From NCBI GenBank assembly GCA_019096155.1, contig JAHCVI010000001.1, forward strand, positions 15,153,243 through 15,217,242: 64,000 nucleotides of DNA, written 5' to 3'. How positions within the stretch are numbered: the first letter of the stretch is position 1; the number at the start of each line of letters is the position of its first letter. Below, piece by piece: positions 21,822 to 34,530 of the stretch. The translations under genes and the position numbers were made by a program. Under the pieces are notes generated by a model that was not told where the DNA came from, searched no databases, and saw only the letters and a program-made list of their open reading frames with translations. The DNA is from Staphylotrichum longicolle. Lineage: Eukaryota; Ascomycota; Sordariomycetes; Sordariales; Chaetomiaceae.

Positions 21822-24772
21822 ATGGCAGTCATGACCACGCAGCAATCAGAAGGCGCGCTTCTGAGCGAGAAGCCGCTGAAGACCACAGTTCTTGGAGGCA
21901 AGGAAGCCTCAAACGGCAGCTTGGAGGTGAACGGGTAGGTCGCAAGCATTCTTTGCCCGGTTGCACCTGTTCGTTTTTCCGTCATCATTAACTCGTTTAA
22001 TCCGCCGACAGCCATACTTCCCCATCCTCCCCTCGGCGAGAATCCGATTCTGGCATCACGCCGAAGTCAAACGGAGCGACACCTGTTGCTGGGCTTGACG
22101 CGAATAAGAACCAAGACGCGACCTCCACTGAACGCGCCGTGGCTGAGGAAACGAAGGGCAACGACAAGCCCGCGCAGCCCAAAGAGGGATCAGAGCGCGA
22201 CATCACGAGCGGTTTAGACAAGGTCAAGATGGAGGACGGTAGCGCGCCGGCGGACACCGACATGCCAGATGCGCCTGCTGCTCAGGCCGCGGAGGAGGAC
22301 ACCGCCGAGGCGCTTTCGCCAAAGTCGCATCCCAAACCGGAACCCGAGACCAAGCGCGACAAGCATGACAAGGACCAAAACGAACCAACTGGCAATGCCG
22401 GCGAGGCAACTGACGCGCCAGCGCGCACATCGCCGCCGGCGGAGAAGGAAGATGTCGCCATGGCCAACACGCAGGACCAAAGCGAGACGTCAGCACCGGA
22501 GGGTCCTTCTGAGACGCAGGAGACGGCGGCGACCGATGCTACACCTGCGAGCCCCGTACCAGCGGCCGAATCCCAGACCGCTGCCGCCGACGCAACCGTC
22601 GGCACACCGCCGCCGCCTGCGACCGCCGACACGAGCATGTCAGAGGCCGGACAACCATCAGCAAAGGTTTCGAGAGAGCGGGACATTGATAGTGAGGATG
22701 AACCGGTCGCGAAGCGCACCAAGGTTGATCATGCAGCGGACCAAGTGCAAGTTAAGACGGGCCCGCCGGCCGATCGCATGGAGGTCGACCAGCAAGCCGC
22801 CGGCAGCCGGGCAACGCCTTCTGCCGCTGGCGGGGACCGCAAGAAGCTGAACGACCCGTCCCTGGATGACAGCCCGATCACCGAGTGGCAGAACAAGCAG
22901 ATCCGCCAGGTTCTGGCTGGCGTCAAGAAGACCAAGGTTGGGCAGTTTTTCCGGCTGCCAGTTCAACAGCTCTGGCCACACCTGTGGAGCGACTACTCGG
23001 TGAAAGTTCGCAACCCCACTGACATTAGCACCATGGAGAAGCGCCTGCGTGGCGATGGGCCTCGCTATGCAAACATGGGTGAGTTCAAGCAAGATCTTGA
23101 GCAGATGGTCCAGAACGCCGTGTCCTTCAACGGTGAGAACCACGAAGTGACGCAGCAGGCCAGAGCGTGCCGTGATGCCATTCTCAGTCGCATGGCTCTG
23201 CAGTACGCGGCGGAACCCCCGAAACCCGAGAAGAAGGAGTCTGCCAAGGCGCACACCACCCGGCACGTCGAGCCTCGTGCCCCTGCGCCGCCGCTCTCGA
23301 CGGCGGGGCCCGGCCGTCCGGTCAAGGGAGCCGTCGCCAGTCCTGCCACGAAGCCAGTCCCCGAGTCCCCTGCGTTTGCCCTTCCTCCTGGCAGCAACGG
23401 TGTCCCACTTATTAGACGTGACTCGACCAAGCCCGACAGCCGGGCCAAGCGGCCGGTGAAACCCGCACACTCCAAGGACTTGGTCTATGACACGAAGCGC
23501 AAAAAGAAGCTTCCGCTGGACCTCCGCTTCTGCGATGAGGTTCTCCTCGAGCTGCGCAAGACCAAGCATTACGACATCAATGCCGCATTCATGCAGCCTG
23601 TCGACCCGGTCGCTCTCAACATCCCCCATTACCACAAGATCATCAAGAAGCCGATGGATCTTCAAACCATGTCCAACAAACTCGGCTCCGGGGAATACGC
23701 CAGTGCCAAGGAGTTTGAGAAGGACTTTGACCTGATTATTAAGAATTGCAGGACCTTCAATGGCGAAGACCACATCGTCTATGCCCAGGCTCTCCGGCTG
23801 CAGGATTTGTACCGGGCCGAGATGTCCAAGAAGGACGAGTGGATGGCCAAGCACGCCCCCGTCTCGACAGCCGCAGCATCTCACTCAGCAGCGCGGGACG
23901 ACTCGGACTCGGAAGATGCCGACTCCGAGGCTGACCCCGAGCATGACGAGGAGCGCAAGCAGATCGAGAACCGCCTCGCGACGATCCAGAAGCGGCTCGA
24001 GCAAGAGCAGAAAAAGGTCAACGAGATGGTTAACTCGGGCACAGCCGACATCACGGATGTCGAGATCGCCCAGTCGGTCGTCGCCATGCTGCAAAAGCAG
24101 CTTATGGGCGAGCGCGCCAAATTGGCCAATCTGCCTGCGAAGAAGCCAGGCAAGCCCAAGCCGGCCAAGTCCAAGAAGACTAGCGGTGCAGCCGTCGCGG
24201 CCAAGAAGGCAGCGGTCTCGGGCTCGGGCGGCGGCGCGGTTGCTAAGAGACCGGGTGTCAAGAAGGCGGCCATGAAGAAGAAGATTGGCCAGATTGAGAA
24301 GGAAATCATCATTGACTCCCTCGGCAACCTGGACGGCCCCCTTCTCGAGCGCGCGATTGACCTCATCAAGAAGGACACGGGCCAGGGCGAGAATGACGCA
24401 GGTGAACTGGAGCTCGATATCGAGACTGTCTCCGAGGAGGCCCTCGTCAAACTCTACGAGATCGCCATCAAGGCGAACCCCAATGCGCGGATCGAGAAGG
24501 AGAGACAGTACGGGGTGCACCAGGCGCAGGTTGCGGCTGACCCGCCCGCTGCCAAGTCCAAGCCGCCGTCGGGCAAGTCCAAGAAGAACAAGCCCATGAG
24601 TAAGAGCGAGCAGGAGCGCCGCATCCAGCAGCTCAACGAGCTCCGCGCTCAGGCGGGCCGACAAGGCTCCAACAGCCAGGAGCCGATGGAGTCCATCGAG
24701 GGCAACGGCACCGAGCACGTCACCCAACCCGACCACGAGAGCGAGGATGAGGTCGACTCAGAGGAGGATTAG
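21822..24772 (+). CDS. BET-family double bromodomain protein (Bdf1-like)
   Basis: Exons 21822-21934 and 22012-24772 (donor GTAGGT, acceptor GACAG) give 957 residues, or 954 from the ATG at 21831. A long acidic/Pro-rich N-terminus precedes bromodomain 1 at about residues 325-435 and bromodomain 2 at about 540-650. The latter has HYHKIIKKPMDLQTM and the acetyl-lysine asparagine in TFNGEDHIVY. A charged coiled region follows (QIENRLATIQKRLEQEQ), then an NET/ET domain at about 785-865 (KKKIGQIEKEIIIDSLGNL to LYEIAIKANPNA). BET proteins read acetylated H4 and recruit TFIID and other factors. Bromodomain 1 is divergent in its ZA loop (VRNPTDISTMEKRL instead of the usual PMDL) but keeps FNGENHEV. 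Confidence 0.94.
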
Positions 24773-27469
24773 GCGAGACCATTTCATGGTCTGCGCCTTG
24801 GTCATCCCTCCCTCGGCTTTTCTCTCAGCTCATCGGAGCTTGTTTCCCCACAGCATCCCCGGGTCCAACGAAAACAGCGTTATCACCAAGGCGCCGCTTG
24901 GCATCGCCTTGCTCCTCGCGCTGAATACCACTTGACTCGCCGCAGCTACCACGACACCATTTCAGGCCGCGACCATCAATGACCTTTTCTGCCCCGCTCT
25001 TTTTCGCCTTGTAGGAATATTCAATCGTGTGTACCATATCAACGTTTCTCTGGTTCCGCGGGGTGGAGTCGTCTGCAACTTTGCAGGCGCCCCATTCGGG
25101 GCCACTTCAGGACCAACACCAAGGGGGCATCATCTTTCATTGGAGGGGTGGATGGATGGGGTTCTCAAAAAAAGGGACTCGGGAAAAAGGGAGACAAAAA
25201 GTGACCATCCATCACCACCCCGGCATTTGACGAGCAGCCGACGGGCCCACCCCGGCACGCATAATTAGCCCCTCTGCGCTTGCAGTTTGGGCGTGGACAT
25301 GGCGTGGGCGTGGTTTTCCCTTCTCTGGGTTCAGCATCTCGATGCACTGGCTCGCTGCTCCGGCCAGCTGCTCAAAGGATGGAGCGCGCCCAAGATGGAG
25401 ACGGGGTGGATGAGTGAATGGGAATTGTTTGAGTAGTCAGCCATGAAACTTGACCTCACGACTGGCGTTTTGCGAAACTGAATGCTGCGTTTTTGCTGCT
25501 TTCGCTTGAACTCCAGCTGCGTGGGTTTGGTTCTGGAGGCTTTCGGGTTCTTTGTTTTCTTTCTTCTCTTTTTTCCCCGCCGGTCTCTCACCCTTTGCGC
25601 TCGACCGCTCACTCTTGCACTTTTGCGAGGTCTTGGGATCGCCGTGTCTTTGCGCTTGCGACGTGCAGCTTCGGCGGGGACGCGGGCGGGGTGAAAGCGG
25701 GTTGGGAGGAGGGCATGGTATCGTATGGCATGGGCTGGGCTGGGTTGATCTTGATCTTGGCTGAGGATCAGGATCGGGGAGGGAAAGGGGCAAGTCGATG
25801 GATCTGTTGCCGGGTGGTTGACAGCAAGGGCAGAAGAAAGTAGGGAAATAGGAGCTATGCTTCCCATCTCCGCTTCACCTTGCTTGCGTGTGATTGTGTC
25901 GCTCTGTGAAATCGTCCTGCAGTGCAGTTGTTAGCGGGCCTGCTGAGAGATTGTGGCTTGAATCAAACCGCGGTGTTGTGGCCCATTCGCTGGACTCGAC
26001 TTGGTCGATATCTTGCATCTCCCCTATGCTCCTCTGGATGACAAGTAGGGTAATTCCTCAGACTCCCGCCACCATGTAGATTTGCCGCCCATGTCCCGTT
26101 CCCTTTCCCGATTGCCCGGTGTTGCCGGCGAGCGTTGTGTGAGGCGAAGCGAAGTCGACGGTTGGTTGTCAAAGGGCGGGGGTTGTTGGAGAAGGGAGCG
26201 GACACGATGCCGAAGCGACGTTCTTCAAAGACAGGGTCGGGGGGTGTGGGGGTTTCGGGGGTGTGCATGCACCCACTCTAACCGCTAACGTCAGCGGTTG
26301 ACAGGTGGTTGTGGCCATCTGCCCGCTTCGTATACAGCAATGGGAGGGAAACGGTTGGGGGCTCGGAAATCTGGAGGGAGAATGAGGTCAGTGATGTTCT
26401 GGCATGTTCGCATCTCAAATGAGTGTTCCGTTCAAGTGTTGTGCTGGGTGACGAGAGCTGGGACAGCAGTCATGGTTCTGGTCAGGGCCCGGGGAGTCAC
26501 CAGATCCTGTCTGCTGTCGGCGGGCACCTGGCAGGGGATTCCGCGGAAATGACCCTCGAGGGTTGAAGAAATGCGATAAGCATGGAAAAAAGGGAAAAAG
26601 AAAACTCAACGGGGAATTGCAGGCCTGGATGGAGGAGATGTACCAGCCAGCGAGGACTTGCTGGCGACGGGAGGCAGACAAAGCTGGTGGTGAGGAGGAT
26701 GGCGGTCCGGTCTGTCGGGGGTTGGTTGTGTGTGCGCTGATCTTGGGGTGTTCTGGCTCTGCTTGTGGGCGGCAAAAGTTTCGCTCTGAGGGCCTTGGTT
26801 GGTGCTGGGTGGAGCCGTTAGGGGCCTGCCTCGGGGGAAGCACAGAAACCTCAGGCCAACCAACCCCCCCACCAAATTCAACCTGGAACTGCGACCAATT
26901 TCACCCGGAACAACCACGGCGCTTTCTTCGTTGCAGCGTCACTGGACGACGGACTCGATTGGCTGTCTTCTTTGTTGGCCATCTTTCCCTCACTCCCCGG
27001 GTTGGCGCCAAATGTCTCATTTTGAGCAACTGACATGTCAGAACAACCACCGCTTGGCGTTGTTGAGCAGTGCCGTTCTAGTCCCATCTCTCATCTTCCC
27101 ATCGCCATCACTTTGTTTCCATTGACAGCGCCCACTTGGCCAGAGATTATGTTCGATAAATCCACATTGCAGTCGATTACGCACGGTCGTATTCGTAGCT
27201 TCACCTTCCCCATGACATAGCCAATCCTCGCCCACCTGAGCCGGGGCCCGGAGTTCGATCGACAACGGACGTTGCCTAAGCCATGAAAGCTTGCAGTGTC
27301 TCGGCGCGCCGTGTGTAACGCACGCATTTGCTCATTGAAGAACGGCAAATGTGAGATGCACCGGTTTTATCCACCTCAGTTTTCGAGCGAATTCAGCCGG
27401 GCCCTGAGAGCCTCAAGCTTTCCTCTGTTCAACACCTCCTGGCACCAGTCAATATCAGAGACTGTGAAA
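24773..27469. other. long intergenic region, no gene seen
   Basis: It starts with the 3' flank of the bromodomain gene. Frames of up to 178 codons (for example 25331-25867 minus) are Pro/Ser/Arg-rich with no motif and overlap others on both strands. Non-coding RNA or a regulatory role cannot be judged. Confidence 0.5.
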
Positions 27470-27948
27470 ATGCTCGGCAAGCTCCTTCTGACAATTGACG
27501 CAATCGCCCTCCTCCTGGGCGCACCCATCGCGGATTACAACCACACGCACATTTTCAACCCCCGCTGGCCACCGCATGCCAAGTGCGTGGGCCGACTCTC
27601 GTGTCAACTAACTTGAAACTCACACGCACACTTTGCAGATTCCACGGCGCCCAAACCATCACCCTCTCCGTCACCCTCGGCCTCGCCACACTGTACTACA
27701 CCTGGCGCCCGTCCTTGCTTCCGCCGTCGGCGCCGCCGGCGCTGGTGAGGCGGTGCAGCAAAGACTCGTTGCGAACGGCAGCACTAGTTGGGACGATATA
27801 CTGGCTTGCGGGCTTCGCGTCGATCCTATACCCTGGGACGGACGGGATTGATCCGGAGTTTGGGCCCTCCGGGTTTCCGCAAGCTCCGGCCTTTGCTGTT
27901 TTTGCAGGTTTGGCTGTCCTTGGTTGGGTCTTGGAGAGGGACGCTTGA
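27470..27948 (+). CDS. small multi-pass membrane protein (DUF6640-like)
   Basis: Exons 27470-27582 and 27639-27948 (donor GTGCGT, acceptor TTGCAG) join in frame, completing a Lys codon, to give 140 residues. Hydrophobic segments lie at about 1-20, 40-60, 85-105 and 120-137. The motif PIADYNHTHIFNPRWPPHAKFHGAQT is characteristic of small fungal membrane proteins grouped as DUF6640. This assignment is from memory of the motif, so it is moderate. Members have no established biochemical role. The intron sits between the conserved HAK and FHGAQ, which supports the join. Confidence 0.78.
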
Positions 27949-28783
27949 TCGGGGAAGTCTTCTCCGTTGTCGAGCCGGAATAACTGTTTCTCTCGGTGGG
28001 GCGTCGGAGACATGTCAACTCGCAGAAACATCTTGACAGTTGAAACAACCTGTTCCGAAACGCTGGACTTCATTGTTCCTGTCCCGGACTCCTCATCCGG
28101 CATCATGCGACTACACTACACAACTGATCGGCTTGTGGAGAACACAGCGTGGTCCACCATCCACCAGTTCCCGCCTGGATCCGCGAACACAAGAGCCTCA
28201 AGAACTGTGGGTTTGCGTGGTCTTCAGGGGTGATGCAAGTGGCTTGTCTTGGAGTTTTCGGCCCGTTTCTCCAGCCAGAGTCAGCGTTCGACTCATGGCC
28301 ACAACATGAGAAGCAAACCCCGAGAAACCCGCAGATTGTACTCTGGCTCATGACTCGACGCTGCCTTGCGAAGAACCCAGAGCAACTTGCCGCGGAGGAG
28401 GGCGCCTCGTGACCCATGACGACAGGCGTTGGCTCTGGGAGGACAGCCCTGACGGCGCCGAGAAATCCAGCAAGCCACCCCCAGACTTGCAAGGGTCCAG
28501 GAACAGTGGGGGCGTCGCCTTGGTTGCGTCACAGCACGTCCCTTGGCAGATCTCATTGGCCAGATGGAGCGACCCGCGTTTTCGGTCCCCTTCATGTTGA
28601 TGTCCATGTCCTGGTCCATGAAAAGACGATCTCACTGCCGGGCTCCCGAACGCCTTTTCAGAGATCGCATCGGGGAGAAGCCTGCTCTCACTGGACGGCG
28701 CAGTTCCTTCAGCATCCCTCGATGTGACATCATGGGGGCGCGACAGGGACAGCAAGGAGACAATCCCTTTCAAAAGTCGGAAA
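27949..28783. other. intergenic promoter region of the MFS gene
   Basis: No gene was seen. Two CreA-type SYGGRG matches (CCCCAG at 28479-28484 on the minus sense, GTGGGG at 28506-28511) lie upstream of the sugar-transporter gene. Such short sites are common by chance. Confidence 0.4.
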
Positions 28784-28789
28784 TATATA
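28784..28789 (+). promoter_or_regulatory. TATA box (TATATA)
   Basis: TATATA lies 112 bp upstream of the transporter ATG at 28901, a usual spacing for fungal genes. Confidence 0.5.
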
Positions 28790-28900
28790 GGGGCTGCCGT
28801 GATGGATCGCCATCGTGATTCACGCCTGAACTCAGACGTGCTTGTCTCTCATCAGATGAATAAGCGTTTATAGTAGCTGTAAGGTAATAGTCCTGTCAGG

Positions 28901-30748
28901 ATGCTTGGAAAGAAGTAAGCACACAGAGACCATCCTGAACCGCAACCGCCCTCTAACCTCCTCCAGGTCCATCCGCGTCAATGGCGCCGACTGCGGAGCG
29001 GAAGCCCTCCTTCTGGGGGCCATCACCGCGATAGGCGGTTTCCTCTTTGGTTATGACACCGGTCAGATCTCGGGCATGTTGCTGTTTACCGACTTCAAGA
29101 ACCGCTTCGGCCAAGAAGACACCCCTGAGGGGAGAGACTTCACCCCCATCATCGAGTCACTGATCGTGTCGCTCATGAGCATTGGCACGCTCGTGGGAGC
29201 GCTCACTGCCTCATAGTAAGTCCCGTCTTCAACATAACTCATAACTCACTTAGGAGACTGACCCCCTTGACTCGCAGCACTGCCGACTGGTGGGGCCGCC
29301 GAAAAAGTCTCAGCTTTGGCGTCTGCATCTTCATCGTCGGCTGCATCATCCAAATCACAGCCATGCACAGCTGGGTGCACATCATGATGGGCCGCTTCGT
29401 CGCCGGCCTGGGCATCGGCAACCTGTCCATGGGCGTGCCCATGTTCCAGTCCGAGTGCTCCCCGCGCGAGATCCGCGGCGCCGTCGTCGCGTCGTACCAG
29501 CTCCTCATCACCCTCGGCATCCTCGTGGCCAACTGCGTCAACTACGGCGTGCGCGAGATCCAGGACTCGGACGCCTCGTGGCGCATCGTCATCGGCCTCG
29601 GCATCGCCTTCTCCCTGCCCCTGGGCCTGGGCATCCTCGCCGTCCCGGAGTCGCCGCGCTGGCTCGCGGCCCGCTCCCGCTGGGACGACGCGCGCATCTC
29701 CATGGCCCGGCTGCGCGGCATGAAGAACGACCCGCACCACGGACTCGTCGAGGACGACATGCGCGAGATGCGCGAGATGCTCGAGAAGGAGCGCGCCGTC
29801 GGCGTCGGCACCTGGGCCGAGTGCTTCATCCCGCGCAAGAACGGCGTGCCCAAGCAGGTCTACCGCACCCTCCTGGGCATCTCGATCCACTTCCTGCAGC
29901 AGTGGACGGGCGTCAACTTCTTCTTCTACTACGGCGCCACCATCTTCGAGTCGGCCGGCATCGACGACCCGATCCGCACCCAGCTGATCCTCGGCGCCGT
30001 CAACGTCGCCATGACCTTCTTCGGCCTGTACGTCGTCGAGCGCTTCGGCCGGCGCTGGCCGCTCATCATCGGCGCCGCGTGGCAGGCCGCGTGGCTCGCC
30101 GTCTTCGCCGCCATGGGCACGGCCCTGAACCCGGAGGAGAACAGCACCTCGGGCATCGTCATGATCGTCGCCGCGTGCATGTTCATCGCCTCCTTCGCCA
30201 TGACCTGGGGCCCCATCTGCTGGGTGGTCATCGGCGAGACGTTCCCGCTGCGCACGCGCGCCAAGCAGGCGTCCATCGCGACCGCGGGCAACTGGCTGGG
30301 CAACTTCATGATCTCCTTCCTCACCCCCTCCGCGACCTCGGGCATCGGCTACGCCTACGGCTTCGTCTTTGTCGGCACCAACGTCGCCGCCGGCCTGCTG
30401 ACCTACTTCTTCCTCTACGAGTCCGTCTCGCTCTCCCTCGAGAACGTCGACGCCATGTACAGCCAGCCCGGCCTCAAGCCGTGGACGTCGCGCAAGTGGG
30501 TGCCCGAGGGCTACGTCACGCGTCTCCAGCGAGACGAGGACTACTTCCGCCGCCGCGGCGAGGGAGGCCACCCGCACGAGTCCGACCTGGATGACCGGAC
30601 CACGGCTGTGCCGAGCGGGAGGCCGAGTCGGGCTGTTGAGGGCGACGGTGGAGAGTACGCCACGCTGGAGAAGAAGGGGTCTGGGGAGAGCGGCAATGGA
30701 TTCAGGGGCCGGGAGAGCCGCGAGGAGAGAGTCAGGAGGGCTGTGTAA
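28901..30748 (+). CDS. MFS hexose/monosaccharide transporter
   Basis: Three exons, 28901-28914 (only 14 nt, MLGKK), 28967-29215 and 29278-30748, give 577 residues. Donors are GTAAGC and GTAAGT, acceptors CTCCAG and TCGCAG, and both joins keep frame. Sugar-porter signatures are in order: GGFLFGYDTGQISG in helix 1, DWWGRRKS, PESPRWLAARSRWDDA, QQWTGVNFFFYYGATIF, VVERFGRRWPL, TWGPICWVVIGETFP, and ESVSLSLENVDAMY. The tail PGLKPWTSRKWVPEGYV resembles fungal high-affinity glucose transporters. It is probably a plasma-membrane proton-linked hexose carrier. From 29280 on nearly all codons end in G or C, a strong bias suggesting high expression. This also creates long false frames on both strands. A sensor role like Neurospora RCO-3 is less likely but not excluded. 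Confidence 0.93.
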
Positions 30749-31075
30749 GGAGACCGTTTATGTGTACAAAATGAACTGTATGATATGATATGGGATACCC
30801 GGTTTTTCAGCTGGGCGGAACGATATCATGGCGTTTGGGTAGCGTTGGTGTACAACACGAAGCTTCTGCGTTTCCAACTAGTGTCTTGAGCCGTCGTCGT
30901 CCGCTCGCCGTGCCTTGGGCAAAAACATGTCGTCTTCGTGAAAATGCCAAGTCACCTGAGTGCGAAACCAAAGAGAACAAAATGCACCTAGTAAATTGCA
31001 GTAAGACAGTTTTGGTCGGGTATCTATGTGGAGTGTCCATCATCTAATCTCGTATGTTGGGCGCAAGCTTCTTAG
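30749..31075. other. intergenic, convergent 3' flanks
   Basis: This separates the transporter and the minus-strand protease. Nothing else was seen. Confidence 0.6.
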
Positions 31076-32979
31076 CTATGTTCGTCCTGGGGCACCCTCC
31101 CCGGGGCCAACTCTGGCCATGCTTATCTCGTCTCGCCTACGCATTTGGGGTCCCGGCGCAGCCGCCTCGAGCAGCTTGTCAAACAGCGGCGTGCCCAAAC
31201 CCGTCACCGGATCCCATCCCGCAGTCGCATTCCACCCCGCGCCCTGCCCGCCAAACTCCGGCCTGTTGAAGCACCCAGTCCCGTGCCAATCGTGATGTCC
31301 TTGAACGCCGCAGAGTTATTGTACAGCCAAGGGTTCAAGAACCCCAGCGGTGGCTGGCCGTGCGCCTTCCGTGCAGCGTTCAAGAGTGCCACGATCCCGC
31401 CACAACGGGCGACGAGGCACTCGTGCCGCCGATACTCGACCAGAACCCCTGATTCCGGACGGCAAAGCGCGCCGCCTGTGCGGACACATCCGGAATGCCC
31501 GCCCCTGCGCGGTTGAAGTACGGCGCGTACGCGTCTCCAATCCCTTCAAGATACCCAGACACGGCGTCCTTCTGCCAGACAGGCTGATCGTGGTAGATGC
31601 TGAACCCGCCGCTCGAGAACGACACGGCATGCTCATCACTCGGATTCGTCGTCCCACCCACGGCCGTCACCCAGGGACAGCCCGCCGGGAACGTCGGCTC
31701 GAAGTATGTGGCATTATCCGTGTTGCGGATGCAGGCGTTGCCAGGGCCGGAATCACCCGAAGCAAAGAGAACGGATACGCCACGAGCGCCAAGGTCTCTG
31801 AACATGTCGCACACCTTTAGAGCGTAGTCGCGCGGGACAGATTGCTCCTCTTCGCCGTAAGAGGTCGAGAGGGTTTGCGGGAGAGCCGAGTCCGGCAGCC
31901 CGGCCATGTACAGAAGAAACTCGAGATAGGGCTCGTTACTTCCTGGTGGAGAGGGTTGATTCGCCGTGGGAACGAGGGGGCCGCGCCGCCACGCTGTACT
32001 CGACCATGGGAATCGGATGGCTGATGCCGAGAATGTACTGAGCGTCAAGGTTGGCCTCGCCTGGAGAACAAGAGAGTCAGTAAACTCACGGAGCGGTCAA
32101 GAAGTGGCACAAGACACTTACTGCTGTCACTCCCGCTCCTTGGTCGTCAAGACCCTCGTTCACAAGCTCAACCGAGAAATTGCCCACTGCGTCTGGCACC
32201 AGACGCTGTTCAAAGTCCTGCATGTCACCGTACCGCGCATACTCCTCGAGAAACGAAGCAAATGCGACCTTGTTCTTCTCAGGGGCGGCGGGCGTGTGTG
32301 CTGTGTAAATCAACCGGAGGCACTCTGGTGTGATGGAGTAGGTGCACACCGCAAGGTCCGACGTATCCTCGACGTAGTGTGCCTTTGTGTCTGGGATAAC
32401 GGACTCGTCAAGCTCGAGTGGATGCATGTCAAAGACGAAGGATTTCCGGGCGCCAAGGTTCCCGAAGCGCGTGGTCGGCTGCACGAGATTGAGGTAGGCG
32501 GCGACGTGATCGGGCACACTGTATGAGAGGGCGCGGAGGGCTGGGCCCCCGACGCCGTCGAGGTACTTGTACCAGGCAAACTGGGTGCTGAGTAACTCGT
32601 TGGCGGTGCCCACGGTTGTGGTGAAGGAGACCCAGTCGTGGTCCACCAGAGGTTTGATGGCGTGCTGCGCGAGCCAGCTGGTGACAACAGAGACGGCGTC
32701 ATTAGACGGAGCCGTGTACGACCTCAACTCGTCACGAGTCATGTGCATGCCGTAGTTTGGGTGGCCCGGTGTTGACATCTCCAGCACAGCCTGATCCAGT
32801 GCGTGGATCCTGCTGGGCTGCTGCTTGAGAGCGACTCGGAGGAAGATGAGCTCGTCGGGCGACGCCGCTCGTGACTTCTCCCAGCCCTTGGGGACAGCGG
32901 CGAGTTTGTCGATGACCCGGGCAGAGGCCACTGCAGCAAGCAGGAGGATGCGATACAGAGCCATTGTTGAGGGGCCCAT
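31076..32979 (-). pseudogene. sedolisin (S53) serine-carboxyl protease, frame-broken
   Basis: A signal peptide (MALYRILLLAAVASARV, start 32979 or 32964) is followed by a pro-kumamolisin-type propeptide. Exon 1 runs to 32122 (donor GTAAGT) and exon 2 starts at 32060 (acceptor CTCCAG). Catalytic elements are present: EANLD (Glu and Asp four apart) at the start of exon 2, ASGDSGPG (oxyanion Asp) and GGTSASSP (Ser). C-terminal calcium-site motifs DITIG and GWDPVTGLG are also visible. Three frame changes interrupt exon 2: near 32005 (EYS to RGPLVPT), near 31393 (VVAG to IVALLNAA) and near 31274 (DITIGT to CFNRPEFGG). The last two fit loss of one G from a G run. Family proteases are secreted acid endo- or tripeptidyl peptidases. 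No introns explain the changes. It is either a young pseudogene or local sequence error. Confidence 0.8.
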
Positions 32980-33074
32980 GGTCTGTGTGGCGAGTTGTGG
33001 GAGGTTGAGTTTGAGGTGGGTGTGAAGGGTGTGAAGTGCCCAGCAAACCGATCAGGAACAACAAAGCGACGCCA

Positions 33075-33081
33075 TTTTATA
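33075..33081 (-). promoter_or_regulatory. TATA box for the sedolisin gene (TATAAAA, minus)
   Basis: TTTTATA on the plus strand reads TATAAAA on the minus strand, 96-111 bp upstream of the two possible protease starts. Confidence 0.5.
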
Positions 33082-34530
33082 ATCTTGTGACAACCTGGAA
33101 GAGATGCTCTGCGGTTTCCTGGCGGTTCTGTGTCTCGTCGTCCTTTCCGGGCGGGAACACGCAGCTCCCCGGAGCCCCGGAGAGTACTGCAGGAAGGAGT
33201 GACGGCTCCAGGGCCATCCTTTGGGCAAGCAGCCGGGGTTTGGTGGTTTCCGGCGTTCCGTTCTTCGCCTTGCCTCCCAGGTTGCTGCCCGTGCTGTTGG
33301 TACAATACTCGGTATGCATCCATGAAGAAGATATTGCTCCAAACCAGAACCGACCTCACCCTTAACTCGGCGACCTACTAACAGGACCCGCGATCCTGGA
33401 AGAAACGGCGTCAGTTCCAGTTTTGGCCATGCACAGTTAAGATCATGGGCAACTGGTTCAATCGAGCGAACTTTGGTGAGAATATCAGACTCAGGAGCTT
33501 CTCATTTTGCCCAAGGATTTTGTCCAACACCACGACGCGGTAGCCACATCCATGGCACCATCGACATTAACAACAGCCCTGGTGGAACATTGTGTGAGAC
33601 GGCCATGGTTGCGCTTGCGGGCGTGGCAGTGTAGACTTGTTGCCATGACCGGCAACGCATGGTTCAAAAACTTCTCTTGAATCAAAGAGTAGAGTTGACG
33701 TCCTTCTAATATTCATCCCAGCTGCTGGGGCCCTGCAGAGCGCGTGTTGTTGAAGGTTGACGAGTGGGTCGGGCAAGAAACAAAGGAACACCCACCCTCG
33801 AGCCACCCCACTTTGCTTCTCCAACATGACCCCGCATGCAAGTGGCTTGGGCCCAGCAGCTTCCTCCTCCGTCACATTCAGCGCCAAGCAGGGACTGGCG
33901 GCCAGCATGGCTGTTTTGTCTCGGGCATGCGATGCGACATGGCGGTTCCAGGCCACCCGTTTTGCGCTGCCCAACGGCAAGACATGCAGATGCACGATGC
34001 AAACCGTGTGCGACCTGGTGCAACCCACTCCAGAGTTTCTGTGCGGCACAGTCTTATATTCACGGGCTTCCGTTATGCCGATTGCTGTCGCATCATGCGG
34101 GAGGGGCCCTGGGTGGATGAGACCGCTCATGTGCTGCTGCAGCGAGTACACAGTAAGCTCGATGCCGGCGGTGAACAACGCACCATCCTAGGAAATGAAC
34201 GCGGCCCTGGTAGAGATGGGGTGGAATGCTGCTTCGTTTTGTTGCCGAGGCTCTTGGACACCCTGCGATGCTTCATTTTGCTTGCATCCGTGTGGTCGCG
34301 ACTTTCAAGTGCAATACTGTGCACATGTCATTGATGGAGCGGAGCGATGGCATTGTGGTAAATTCCATCGCAAGTCGTGGTGGGGGACATGTGAGCACCA
34401 GTGGAAATCTTTCAATTTGGAGTCGTGACATTCGAACCCAGATTTGATCTGGGCTCCTCCCTCCACCTGCGCCCCTGTTGGCGTCAGGCCCTTGCTGCCC
34501 GTGCTGCCAAACTCCGCTAGCGCGAACTCA

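Noticed and set aside
22658..23884. 408-aa antisense frame in the bromodomain gene
   Set aside because: Shadow of a GC-biased gene. The plus strand carries complete bromodomain motifs.
29246..30594. Long antisense (443 aa) and alternate-frame (434 aa) open frames over the transporter
   Set aside because: The real gene has extreme G/C third positions, which removes stops from the other frames. Their products are His/Arg/Asp-rich without motifs.
34429..34460. Possible tRNA B box (ATTCGAACCCA)
   Set aside because: The flanks do not pair into a T stem and no A box or acceptor stem was found.
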